Positions 10,676-22,782 of a stretch of DNA of 64,000 bases are shown piece by piece. Below the pieces are notes generated by a model. The model was not told where the DNA came from. It saw nothing but the letters and a program-made list of their open reading frames with translations, and ran no database searches. Made by a program: the position numbers and the translations under genes. The DNA is from Mycoplasma wenyonii (GTDB lineage: Bacteria; Bacillota_I; Bacilli_A; Mycoplasmatales; Mycoplasmoidaceae): positions 1-64,000 of the forward strand of contig NZ_QKVO01000001.1 of the NCBI RefSeq assembly GCF_003265155.1, in the 5' to 3' direction. Every line of letters begins with the position of its first letter. Position 1 is the stretch's first letter.

Positions 10676-11326
10676 TTAGTTTGAATTCAATTTTTCATAT
10701 TTCTCAGTTAAGTGGGTTACTGGAATTTTTTCCGAGTAGTTAGTATGTTTTAAATAGCAATTTAAACACAAAGCAAGATATTGATCATTACCTATAAGGA
10801 TATTTCCTCTCTCAAAAGATTGAACTGAGTCTTTTAGTGCACTTAAACTAGCTGAACTAAAACAAGACTCACACACTGCATTTAGTTTTTTAATATTGGT
10901 TGCTATTGCCAATAGATCTCCCATTGGCCCAAAAGTATTGAAGTGAGCATCGCAATCTAATCCTGAAATGACCACATTAACTCCTCTAAAAAGCAATAAC
11001 TTAACTACTGAGATCAATTCATGTGAGAAGAAGTGCGCTTCATCAACTAATACAGTTAAGGGCTTAGATAATTCTTTGGGAATATGTTCTAGTATCTCTG
11101 AAGGAACACTTTCATCAATAATTATTGCAGAGTTAAATAAAGAAAAATACCTAGACGAGATAGTGTCTCTATTTCTAGTATCTAGCTTAGGTTTAAAGAT
11201 CTTGTAATCTATCTTTTGATAGTTGAGTCTGTCCATTATTAGAAATAATTCCTTGGACTTACCAGATTTCATGGGACCACAAATAACTGTTAAAGTAGCT
11301 GAATTATTTCTAAGACTAAAAGGCAC
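10676..11326 (-). CDS. tdk: Thymidine kinase
   Basis: Tdk phosphorylates thymidine with ATP in pyrimidine salvage. This 216-residue protein has Walker A GPMKSGKS (17-24), the Walker B-like LVDEAHFF, the lasso/thymidine-loop region ISGLDCDAHFNTFGPM, and two zinc-binding pairs, CESC and CLNC, as in type II (bacterial/eukaryotic) thymidine kinases. Start GTG 11326 overlaps the TAG stop of ychF by one base (TAGTG). It ends in TAA at 10676 in an AT-rich gap. Confidence 0.95.
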   Translation of the reverse strand: MPFSLRNNSATLTVICGPMKSGKSKELFLIMDRLNYQKIDYKIFKPKLDTRNRDTISSRYFSLFNSAIIIDESVPSEILEHIPKELSKPLTVLVDEAHFFSHELISVVKLLLFRGVNVVISGLDCDAHFNTFGPMGDLLAIATNIKKLNAVCESCFSSASLSALKDSVQSFERGNILIGNDQYLALCLNCYLKHTNYSEKIPVTHLTEKYEKLNSN

Positions 11327-12747
11327 TAAATTGAAGCAATAATCTGAACTATCTCTCCTCCTTGCAATTTATAGTTCTTGGAACCAGTAATTAACTCGCT
11401 GGAAAACTCTTGTACAGGAGAAAGTTTTAAGAACTTATCACTTTCTATTAACTTAGAAGAGACAAAGTAATCAGAGAGTTGATTGTGAATACTGGAAACA
11501 CACTTATAAAGATAGTTGTTTTCTTCTGATTGATCAAAGAGTCAGGCTCTGATCTCTCCTGAAACAGGTTCTAGCTTTCAATTCCAGTTAGTGAGGCTGT
11601 ATTTTCTACCAATTGAATCCTCTAATTTAAAGGTGTAGAAAGAACTTAGCTTCAAGACCTCTTTAATGGTACTGAATAGCTTATCTTTGGAAGAATACCT
11701 TAGATAGATAGAGCTTTTAGCCTCTATCTTTTCTTCTTCAGAATTCAATAAGGAATAGATCTCTTCTGCCTCTAAATTCAAAGAACAAAAGGGTAAAGAG
11801 TGCTTAGTAACTCACTTTTCTAGACCAAAAAGATTCTCTAGAGATTCAGAACTAGACCCATAGTTAGCCAATACTATTATGGGCTTAGAGCTTAATAGTG
11901 AGAGACTATTAACTATTTCTCGATCCTGCTTGGATAAATTGGTGTAGCTTTCAAGAGAACTAATGGGCACATGTCTTCTTTTTTCTAATTCAGTCTTAAT
12001 GGGATTTAATATTCCAAGCTCTTTTTCATTGTCCTTTAGATTCTTAGAGTACTTCTGAATAGTTTTAGTAAGAATCTCTAAATCAGACTTAATTAAAGTC
12101 ATTAAGACTAATTGAGTCTCTAATATGCTTTCCGAGAATCTATTTAAATTTGAAACTTCATTCTTGTTGGGTGGGGAATTTATATCTACAGAGTTCTTGA
12201 AATTGTAGTTACCTAAAAAGGAGAGATCTGAGACTCCTTGCTCTTTCAGAAACTCATTAGTTTTTGTTAACTCTTTGGGGGAATCTTCACTATCAGCCCA
12301 AGAGTCTAAGCCAGAGAGAATATCATAGAACTCAGGTCTTTCTTTAAGAAAATCCTTCAGATTAGAGGGGGCTGTTTGATCACTAAAGGCTCTGACTACT
12401 AGAAGAATCAAATCTGAAGCTCTTATGTGAGACAAAAAAGTTGGACCTAATTCTGAAGTCTTTTCCTCAGTTCCATCTAAGGGAACTATTCCTGCTATAT
12501 CTCATAATTCAAAAGAGCAATGTTTTTTAATTAATTTAGAAGAATTTAAGCTATCTCTAAATCATCACAGAAATAATTGATAAATTTTGTCTAGTTTTTC
12601 ATCAGGAAAGTCAACCACTGATTTAACTGTATGAATAGTTGAAAATGGATAAGGAGCAACTGTGGATTTCAATTGTGAGCTCAAGAGGTTAAAGATTGAA
12701 GATTTTCCTACATTTGGTAAGCCTACCAAAGCTATTTTGTAACTCAT
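11326..12747 (-). CDS. ychF: Ribosome-binding ATPase/GTPase YchF, enlarged and with altered G4
   Basis: YchF (OLA1) is a universal Obg-related ATPase that binds ribosomes. The N-terminus has G1 GLPNVGKSS (9-17), YPFSTIHT (switch I) and FELWDIAGIVPLDGTEEK (G3), followed by the IRASDLILLVVRAF segment typical of the family. The C-terminus (KNYKLQGGEIVQIIASI) fits a TGS domain. The protein is 473 residues against about 365 usually; the extra length is a Ser/Glu/Lys-rich stretch in the middle. The nucleotide-specificity motif, usually NxxE, reads NYGSS here. Three or more TGA-Trp codons interrupt it under the standard code. Start ATG 12747. Confidence 0.85.
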
Positions 12748-12818
12748 AAAACCTTAGAAAATCAAGTACTTTTTATATCTTAAAAAGGCAATTGACACTC
12801 CAAATTAACTAGCTAAAA

Positions 12819-13862
12819 ATGACTCTAAATAAAGAAAAACCTACATTAATTTGTGGGATCCAACCTACCTCAACTTTGACCCTAGGAAACTATATTGGCT
12901 CTTTACTTCCTTTAATTAAGAATCAAGACTCCTTCAACTCTATTCTTTTGATTGCAGATTTACATGCTTACACTATTCCCCTATCAATTCAAAAGATCTC
13001 ATTTAGAACTATTAATCAAAGAAGTTGAGAGTTGATTAAGTGGGTCATTGCCTGCGGAGTTGACCCTGAGAAAACAAGAATAGTGCTTCAATCGGATTTA
13101 AAAGCTGAACATCTAGAGCTGTTTTATTTCTTATTGACTCACTCTAAATTAGGTGAGCTCCAAATAATGACTCAATATAAATTCCTGATGAGTCAATTTA
13201 AGGAACCAAATGGGACTGAACCTAACTTATTTGGTGTTTTAGTCTATCCAGTACTTATGGCTGCAGACATACTACTCTATGATTCTCAATACCTAGCAGT
13301 TGGGGAAGATCAAACTCAACATCTAGAGTTATGTTCTGAATTAAGTACCAGAATAAATAGGCTTTACTCCTGTAATATTTTTCAAAATAAACTCTCTGCT
13401 ATCCACTTAGATGCAGGGGCCAAGATAATGGATCTAATTGACCCTTCAAAGAAAATGTCTAAGAGTACTACTAATAAAGATGGAGTCATCTTCTTCAGCG
13501 ATAATCCCTCAGAGATCACTCAAAAAATTATGAGAGCTAAAACAGACTCCCTAAACCAAATAACTTTAGATAAGACTCAAGCAGGTATTCACAATCTCCT
13601 TTCTATCTATTCCTCTCTATCTAACCAAGGTCTTGAAGAAATCTTTGAAAAAGTAAAGTCTCTTAACTACAAAGAATTTAAAGAGCAACTCTCTAAGGTA
13701 GTAATTGAAAGAATTATTTCTATACAAGAGAAATACTCTCAATTAAAGGATCAAGACATTAAAGAAATGCTTCAAAAAAATGCAAATTACTTAAGACTAA
13801 TTGCTAGAAAAAAATTAGACCTAATTTACTCTTCGGTAGGAAAAGCAGGTAATACTAGTTAA
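12819..13862 (+). CDS. trpS: Tryptophanyl-tRNA synthetase
   Basis: TrpS charges tRNA-Trp; in this organism it supports decoding of both TGG and TGA. The protein is 347 residues from ATG 12819, near the bacterial norm. Class I motifs are PTSTLTLGNYIG (HIGH-type, 17-28) and KMSKS at 212-216; AVGEDQTQHLEL is the family's conserved ATP/tRNA-site helix. One internal TGA (13026-13028) is itself a Trp codon. It is divergent from ychF across a 71-base gap and followed two bases after its stop by the phosphohexomutase gene. Confidence 0.95.
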
Positions 13863-13864
13863 AG

Positions 13865-15667
13865 TTGTCAGAGAAAGCCTTAACATCAAGAGATTTTTAC
13901 CTTAAATGGCTCAATAGTGAAAGACTAACTCTCGCCGAGAAACAAAAACTAAAGGTTCTAACTAGTTCAGAACAAGAAGAGTTATTTACACTTAATGGCT
14001 CTGAATTTCAATTTGGTACTTCTGGGATTAGAGCTTTAACAGGACTAGGGCCTAAAAGACTTAATGTACATACCTGTAGAGCTTTCGCAGAAGCTTATGC
14101 CAAATTCCTTCTTTCTTGTCCTGAAAGGGAGTCAATACTTATTGGTTATGACAATAGAGAGCATGGTAGGCTATTTGCAGAAACAATATATAAAGTATTA
14201 GAGTATCATGCAGTCCCAGCAATTATCTCTTTAACCTCTATTGCCACTCCTATATTAGCTTTCTATATTCAACAGAGAAAGTTAAAAGGAGGAGTAATGA
14301 TCACAGCAAGTCATAATCCTCAAGATTACAACGGTTTTAAGCTATATGGCCCCAATGGAGGTCAATTGAGTGCAGAGCAAGAATCTCTAATAAGAAGTTA
14401 TTTCCCTGAACCAGAAAATTATCTAAAAATTAAGCACAGTTCTGGTTCTAAATTTGAGTCACTAGATCAAGAAAGCTTTGAACAATATGCCATAGCTATT
14501 ACTAGAGAAATACAAAAGAGATTGGGAAAGTTCTATTTCTTGGGAAGTACTGTAATAAGAACAATTAAGTTCTTGTTTTCAGCCCATCATGGTACTTCCT
14601 GCGGGAGAATGGCCATCTTGGCTAGGAATATCGGGGCTCAAAAATTTAAAGAATACTACTGGGAGTGTACTCCTACTAGTAACTTCTCAAATAATGAGAT
14701 CACTAATCCGGAAGATCCTAAATCTTTTAGAGATATGGCTAAAGCTGCAAGATCACTAGATACAGACTATCTCATTGCTCATGATCCTGATTCTGATAGA
14801 AGTGCAATAGCAGAGTGAACTAAAGACAAATGATATTACTTTACTGGAAATGAAATGGCAGTATTGCTGGCTTATTTCTTACTAGAGTTAGCTCAATCTT
14901 CTAAATATGGAGCTCAAATCAAATACAAATATTTAATTACTACTTATGTAAGTGGAGACTTTATTGATAAGGTAGTTAAGTTATTTCAACCTAATATTCA
15001 GATAGAAATTATCAGAACCAACACAGGATTTAAAAGTATTGGAAAAGTAGCTAAAGAGTACTCGGAGAAAGGGGAAGTGTTAATGGGTTGTGAGGAAGCA
15101 ATTGGTGGATTATTCCTTCCTGAAATCTCTCTAGAGAAGGATGGATTTCAACAGACACTATTAACTATGTACATGATAGGTTTCTATAAATTAGGTTCAG
15201 GACAAGATCCTTTGAGGTCTGAAAATAGAAAACTAATCTCTCAACTTTATTGGTTAATGTGAAAAGTTGGATTGGTCTGACTAGGAAAAACTGTTCCATT
15301 TACAGTCACTCAAGAAAAAAAAGAAAGTATCCTTAAAAAATTAAATTGACTTGCAGATAATGAGAAACAATTCCAATTGGAAAGATTCCAGCTAAAAGCT
15401 TCAAGAGGAGAAAGTGAGGGAATATTTAAGTTCTCTTTATCTAGTTGTTCAAGCAGTTGAATTAAAGCTAGATTCTCTGGAACTGAGCCTAAATTTAAGC
15501 TCTACTTCAATCTCTACAACAATATCTCTGAATTAAAAGGGAAGGGAACAAGTAATTGAGAAAACATAGTTAGAGAAAAAAGAGCTAATTTAGACTATAC
15601 CATCCAACTATTAACTAAGTTGTTAGAAAAATATCTAATTAGCGATGAATTAACAGGAGTGAATTAG
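13865..15667 (+). CDS. manB: Phosphohexomutase (phosphomannomutase/phosphoglucomutase family)
   Basis: This enzyme moves phosphate between C1 and C6 of glucose or mannose (or between pentose positions). The frame is 600 residues, TTG 13865 to TAG 15665-15667, with TGA-Trp codons at 14816, 14831 and several more near the end. The four family sites are present: catalytic Ser149 in TASHNP, Mg loop DPDSDR (307-312), sugar loop GCEEAIGG and phosphate loop RFSGTEPK. The TTG start follows the trpS stop by two bases. The substrate cannot be told from sequence alone, so the symbol is provisional. Confidence 0.88.
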
Positions 15668-16248
15668 TCTCTTTTAGAGTTTTCTTCAAAGATTCTATTT
15701 GGCATTTCTGTAATATCTTTGGCTAATTGTTCTATTTTTGTTTTATTTGATGCTTGAATTTCTTGTAGGATTTTCTTTATTGCTTGACCTTGTTCTTCTC
15801 AAGTTTTCTTAAACTTTTCTGCTAATTCTTGAGCAGACTTTTGAAGTTGTTCGGAATTTTGTCTTGATTCTTCTTCGTAACTCTTTTGTATTTGTGTTTT
15901 CTTCTCTTCCAGTTGTTGAGTTTGTCTCTCTTGACTTTCCTTAGTTTCTTTTAGTTTTGCTTCAACTTCTTTTCTGCTAGCATCTGATTGCTCTCTTTTT
16001 TGATTCATTTTCTGGGAATTTTGCTCCAATTCATTGGCTTTTTTAATACTTTCTTCTTTCTCTTTAAGTAATCTAACTGTTTCTGCTTGAGATAATTCTT
16101 CCAAAAGCTTAGAGTTTTTATTTAAACTGTCATTAATTTTTTGAAGGAATGCCCCCCCCGAGTTAAAAAGCTTTGGGCCAAAAGCTATTCCGTTAGCCCC
16201 TCCAGAAAAAAGAAATATTAAAGAAATTAAATACTTGGTCTGGATCAA
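15664..16248 (-). CDS. Signal-anchored coiled-coil protein with a G8 tract
   Basis: The 194-residue frame (TTG 16248 to TAA 15664) begins with a hydrophobic segment of about 15 residues (YLISLIFLFSGGANGIAF) fit for a signal anchor or signal peptide. The remaining 150 residues are Lys/Glu/Gln/Ser-rich with almost unbroken heptads, so an extended extracellular coiled coil is likely. One TGA-Trp at 15799. A run of eight G on the coding strand falls at codons ~30-32. Its stop overlaps the stop of the convergent phosphohexomutase gene. I recognise no family; a surface or fibrous role is inference. Confidence 0.65.
16152..16159. repeat. Homopolymer (C)8/(G)8 tract near the 5' end of a coding region
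   Basis: Eight consecutive C on the plus strand lie inside the coding part of the coiled-coil gene, about 30 codons from its start, encoding part of Ser-Gly-Gly-Ala. In this AT-rich sequence such a G/C run is rare, and gain or loss of one base would shift the frame. Confidence 0.9.
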
Positions 16249-16268
16249 AGGGTTAGATATCTAACCCT

Positions 16269-16640
16269 CTATTTAGTATTTGGAGGTGTTAAGTTCTTTT
16301 GTACTTGAACATTTGCTCTTTCAATCAAATTGGTCTTAGACTTGGACAATTGATTATGAACTTCTTGTACTTGAGCAATTAAATTAGGTGAAGTTTTTTG
16401 ACAGTGTTCACAACAATGATGTTCACAAGTTGTTTTCAAAGCGGAACTAATTAAGTTAAATTCTTTTTCAACCTCTACCCCTAATTCTCTTCAGTCTTGT
16501 TCATTTAGATTCTTTCAACCTTTTTGCTTAACTTTCAAATAAAACTGACAAATATAAACAGCTAAACCAATTACTGAAGGAATAACAGAACCTAATACAC
16601 TACCTATAGTGGTAGCATCTAAAAATCCAATTCAAGACAT
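16269..16640 (-). CDS. Small membrane protein with Cys/His cluster
   Basis: A 123-residue frame runs from ATG 16640 to TAG 16269, opening with TGA-Trp at codon 3. One membrane helix lies near residues 8-35 (GSVLGSVIPSVIGLAVYIC). A Lys/Glu-rich region follows, and at about residue 80 the compact motif CEHHCCEHC, which could bind a metal such as zinc. The rest is a polar helical tail. It sits between the coiled-coil gene and the GyrA-CTD gene in the same direction. No family is recognised; the topology (C-terminus out or in) is not decided by the sequence. Confidence 0.6.
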
Positions 16641-16658
16641 ATCGCCTAATTTCAAATC

Positions 16659-17666
16659 TTAATAATCAATATATTTAATAACTCCAACTAAACTATCATA
16701 CACTTTTGATTTTTCTTTAAGTACTAACTCTCCTCTAGCATATCTTTTATCTGTCAAAAAGATATCTTTTATGTCAATCTTGTGAAGATAATTCCTGCGA
16801 GTGTAACCAATTAGATAGTCATATTGATTTACACAAGAAGCATAAATAATCCAGCCTGCAGAATTAAAGTTATGACAAATTACTCCCTTTCCTCCTCTTC
16901 GCACTAAAGGAAATTGATTCAACTTAATTCTTTTCCCAAATCCCTTATCTCCAATTATTAACAGATGATCTCCTTCTAAGCTATTTGTAGCAAATGCCAC
17001 TTCATGATTTTTTCCACCTAAATAAGGTGTCTTAAGATTTATTGTCTTAACTCCAACAGCGACTCTTCCCAGTCCTCTTAAGCTGGAAGAACTAAATTTA
17101 ACTGCTCTACCTCCTGTAGAAACCAAAACCAATTCAGTATTTTCATTCACTCTCTTTACTTCCTTTAATTGATCTCCTTTTTGTAAATTAATAATCTTTC
17201 TTCCAAAGTCATTGGCGCCCTTTACATGATCTATTTCTAACTTTTTACCGATTCCATTCTTTGTAACTAAAAACAAACTTGATTTTTTTGAAAGGTTTAG
17301 GTCATATTCAGAAATCACAGTAACTATCTGAATTTCATTAATTTCTTCAGCCTCTCCTTCTGGTTTCTTTTCATTCTTTTTGATAATTTCCTTAAAACTC
17401 AGAAAATCTATAAAGCAATGGTCATCTTTGACAAAAATGTTTAATGGAGTTCCAATTAATTCTTCACTGTTTACGCCATAGACTTTTCCCAAATTAGTAA
17501 AGAAAAATAATTGAGAATTCTTGTGAGTTATAAAGATTTGAAAATTTTTCTTGCTACCTAAATTAACCAGTTTTTTATCTTTTCACTGCTCTTCAATAGT
17601 TTTAAGCGGTATAGAAGCCACATGATTAGATTCATTAATAAATAAAATCAATAGCTCTTTTGTCAT
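16659..17666 (-). CDS. Free-standing GyrA C-terminal beta-pinwheel domain protein
   Basis: This 335-residue protein (ATG 17666) resembles only the DNA-wrapping C-terminal domain of GyrA/ParC; it has no winged helix, tower or catalytic Tyr. Blade repeats are visible: LFFFTNLGKVYGV, LFLVTKNGIGKKLEI, LVLVSTGGRAVKFSSSSLRG, LLIIGDKGFGKRIKLNQF. Around residue 256 it has VRRGGKG, very close to the GyrA box (QRRGGKG) needed for positive wrapping. It lies downstream of gyrA, 211 AT-rich bases away, same strand. It could act as a detached wrapping module for gyrase or topoisomerase IV, or be the remnant of a second GyrA/ParC gene; no such N-terminal part is in the window. Confidence 0.78.
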
Positions 17667-17877
17667 ATTTATTTGATTGAAATTTTAAATTTAATGCAAT
17701 ATTTCGTTAATTTAACAATTATTTAGGTTTGCATTTAATTCTTTTAGAGATTTTCGAATATTTAATAAATATTTCAAAAAACCATAACAAATAACTCTTT
17801 AAGAAAAAACTCAAACAATACTTAATAAAAGTTATTTAAAAGTTCTATCTCCCCATTTCAGAGGAAAATAGACTAAA

Positions 17878-20523
17878 TTATTCCTCTACAGTAACTTCTT
17901 CAGTAGGCTTTTCTAATTTATCTTCTAAGGAGACATATTTTGCGAAATGAATTACTTTATCTTTTTTGTCTTTCGCCAAGTCAATTAACCTAACTCCTTT
18001 TGCATCTCTTCCTTTTAGGACTGATATGTTCTTCGCAATACTAAATCTGTTTAAGTGATTTTGTTTGGTCATTAACGCAATTTCCTCATCCCCTCTAATC
18101 GCGACACAAGCAACTAATTTCTTATCAGTCTTGTATGCGACTCATCCTCTCTGCCCTCTTTTGTGAACCTTAAAAGCACTTAATTCATTAATCTTTCCAT
18201 TTCCCTCTTCACTAATTGCTAACAATTTATCTCCCTCGTAACTGGAAGAAACAGAAACCAAATCACCTACATAAATCTTTTTGCCCTTCTTTGTCTTAAA
18301 GAGACTAATTCCCTTAATTCCTCCGGCCCCTCTACTTCTTTCTTTTAATTCTTTGGCATTAAATCTAAGCATTCTTGCGTCAGGAGAAGTCAATAATATA
18401 TCAGAGTCATCCTTAATCTTGATTACTCCTTTCAGCTCATCTCCTTTAAATAATTTCATTGCTCTTTTTCCTTTTCTAGTAATGGTTTTGAAGTTATTGT
18501 GTATTCTTACATTTCCTTCTTTGGTTAATCTTTGCTCGCTACTCAATCGAGTTTTCTTTACTAAACCTTTTTTGGTAGCAAACAATAGATAAAGATCCTT
18601 TTCATAATCTTCTGGCGTGATAGCAATTAACTGAATTACTTTTTCATCTTCTTGAAACAAAGAATCTTTCTGTCCAAGTAAATTCTTGATAGCAAGAGGC
18701 TTATTTGTTCACTTGTTTGAGTTGCTGACTTTGATATCATAGCCCTTAACCTTATAAACCTTTCCCAAATTAGTAAACAAAAATAAATCGTCATGAGAGG
18801 ATGCGAACAATAAATCTGTCACAAAATCCCTAGATGAATAATTCCCAACATCCGCACCCTTAGTTCCGCGTCCACTCAACTTAATTACTTCTAAAGGCAA
18901 AGCTGAAATAAAGTTTTTGTGAGTAACTCCTATTGCCAATGTTTCTTTTGGAATTAGGTCTAATTGGCTTAATGAATATCCTTTGGTGAAATCAATTTGA
19001 GTCCTTCTTTGGTCATCTATATACTCTTGCATAATTTCCATAAGTTGTCTTTTGATTTCTTGATTTTGTAACTCTTTACTAGCCAATCTTTCCTCGTGAG
19101 CTATTCTGAATCGAGTCTTCTCTTCTAGTTCATCAATTAACTTTTGAAACTCAATTCTTTTAAGTTGTCTAATTGGAAGATCAAATATGTCTTTAACTTG
19201 AACATCTGATAAAGAATACTTTTCTTTAATTAATTTCTCAGGCTCATCTTCTTGAGTAATAATGTCTATAGCTTCTTTGAGATCTGTCACTATTATCCTT
19301 CTTCCTTCCAATAAATGAATTCGAGCTCTTAGTTTTTCAAGATTGAACTGAGTTCTTCTAATTAATACCTCTAATTGATAAGCAAGATATTCCTTTAATA
19401 TTGGGATAATTCCGAGGGTTTTAGGTTCTCTTTGTCCTGTTGTACCTACACTTAATACTGTTAAGTTAGCTGAATAAGGCTGTTGAAGGGAAGTATATTT
19501 ATAAAGGTTGTTAAGTATCGTTTCAAGCGGAGCTTCCTGTCTACATTCAATAACTAATCTAACTCCTTCCTTTAAGTTAGATTCATCTCTAATATGCTTA
19601 ATAAATCTTTGAAATAAAGGAAGAACTGTAAACTCAGGATTTTTTTCATCACTGGCTAATTGAGCGATTTTTTTAATTAATCTATTCTTTTTAACTCCAT
19701 ATGGAATTTCAGTGAAAATAATTTGGTTTTTTTCTCAATCTAGTTCTGCTCTAGCTCTTATTCTGAATGATCCTTTACCAGTTAATAAATATTTCTGAAC
19801 TCCTTTGTAACCTAAAATTAGTCCGCCAGTAGGGAAGTCAGGCCCTTTAATTATCTCCAACATCTGTGATTCATGTAATGAAGGTTCGTCCAACAGTGCT
19901 ATTGCTAATTGACACAACTCTTTTAAGTTATGAGAAGGAATTTTTGAAGCCATTCCAACTGCAATTCCATCTCCCCCATTCAAGAGAATTGAAGGAACAA
20001 CAATAGGTAAGATAACTGGTTCTTCTTTTGAACCATCATAGTTAGGAACAAAATCTACTGAATTTTCCTTAATCCCATCTAAGAATTTTTCTCCAAGTTT
20101 GCTCATTTTCACTTCGGTATAACGCATGGCTGCTGGAGCATCTCCATCAATAGAACCAAAGTTTCCTTGCCCTTCTAATAATGGATATCTCATGCTGAAA
20201 TCTTGAGCTAATCTCACTAACGCGCCATAAATAGAACTGTCTCCGTGGGGGTGATAGGCCCCCATTACAGCACCAACTAGAGTAGCAGACTTTCTAAATC
20301 TAGCATCACTAAACATCTTTTCTTCATAAGCAGCATAAAGAATTCTTCTATGAACTGGCTTAAGTCCGTCTCTTAGATCTGGAAGTGCTCTAGAAGTAAT
20401 AACAGAAAGGGAATAGTCAAGAAAAGATTGTTCAGCCTCTGAAACTAAGTTCTGCTCTTTTACCTGTGAATCTGCTAAAGCCCCTAAGAGCTTTTCTAAA
20501 GTACTAGAAAGTTTTGAGCTCAA
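17878..20523 (-). CDS. gyrA: DNA gyrase subunit A
   Basis: GyrA cuts and rejoins DNA and wraps it during negative supercoiling. The 881-residue frame (TTG 20523 to TAA 17878) is split by TGA-Trp codons. N-terminal motifs are LPDLRDGLKPVHRRILYA, AYHPHGDSSIYGALVRLAQD, LLEGQGNFGSIDGD and the catalytic Tyr135 in AAMRYTEVKM; QGNFGS favours GyrA over ParC. The C-terminal pinwheel runs from about 500; its box reads HKRGQRG (about 788-793), a degenerate GyrA box. It begins on the base after the gyrB stop (TAGTTG), so the two subunits are probably translated in a coupled way. Confidence 0.94.
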
Positions 20524-22479
<1,956 letters not shown>

Positions 22480-22573
22480 TACTTAATTATTGAATTAATT
22501 TCCCTTAACCCTATTGATGCTAAGTTTTAAAAAACACTTAATAACTCCTTATATATATTATTTATGTCTTCAA

Positions 22574-22753
22574 CTAATAACATCTATAAGCAAGTAAATT
22601 TAAGTTCTCATTCACAACTTCTAATTGTCGATCAATATTTTCTAATATCCTGTTGTGTTTCTCTAATATTTTGTTATGTTCTTCGAAAGATATAGATAAA
22701 TCAATCAAACATTTAACAATGCTTTTAATATCTTCTGACACTGAAAATTGCAA
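22574..22753 (-). CDS. Possible 59-residue coiled-coil protein
   Basis: TTG 22753 to TAG 22574 encodes 59 residues with heptad character (EEHNKILEKHNRILENIDRQ), Asn/Glu/Leu-rich and without TGA. It lies 29 bases downstream of gapN, same strand, in the otherwise gene-free stretch before gyrB. The regular heptads are unlikely to arise by chance, but the frame is short and starts at TTG, so the call is tentative. Confidence 0.42.
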   Translation of the reverse strand: MQFSVSEDIKSIVKCLIDLSISFEEHNKILEKHNRILENIDRQLEVVNENLNLLAYRCY

Positions 22754-22782
22754 TAGTCTTTAATTTTTAATTTTAAAGTAAA

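Noticed and set aside
12792-12797. TTGACA upstream of trpS as a -35 box
   Set aside because: A matching -10 at 17 bases would fall on the ATG itself, placing the transcript start inside the gene.
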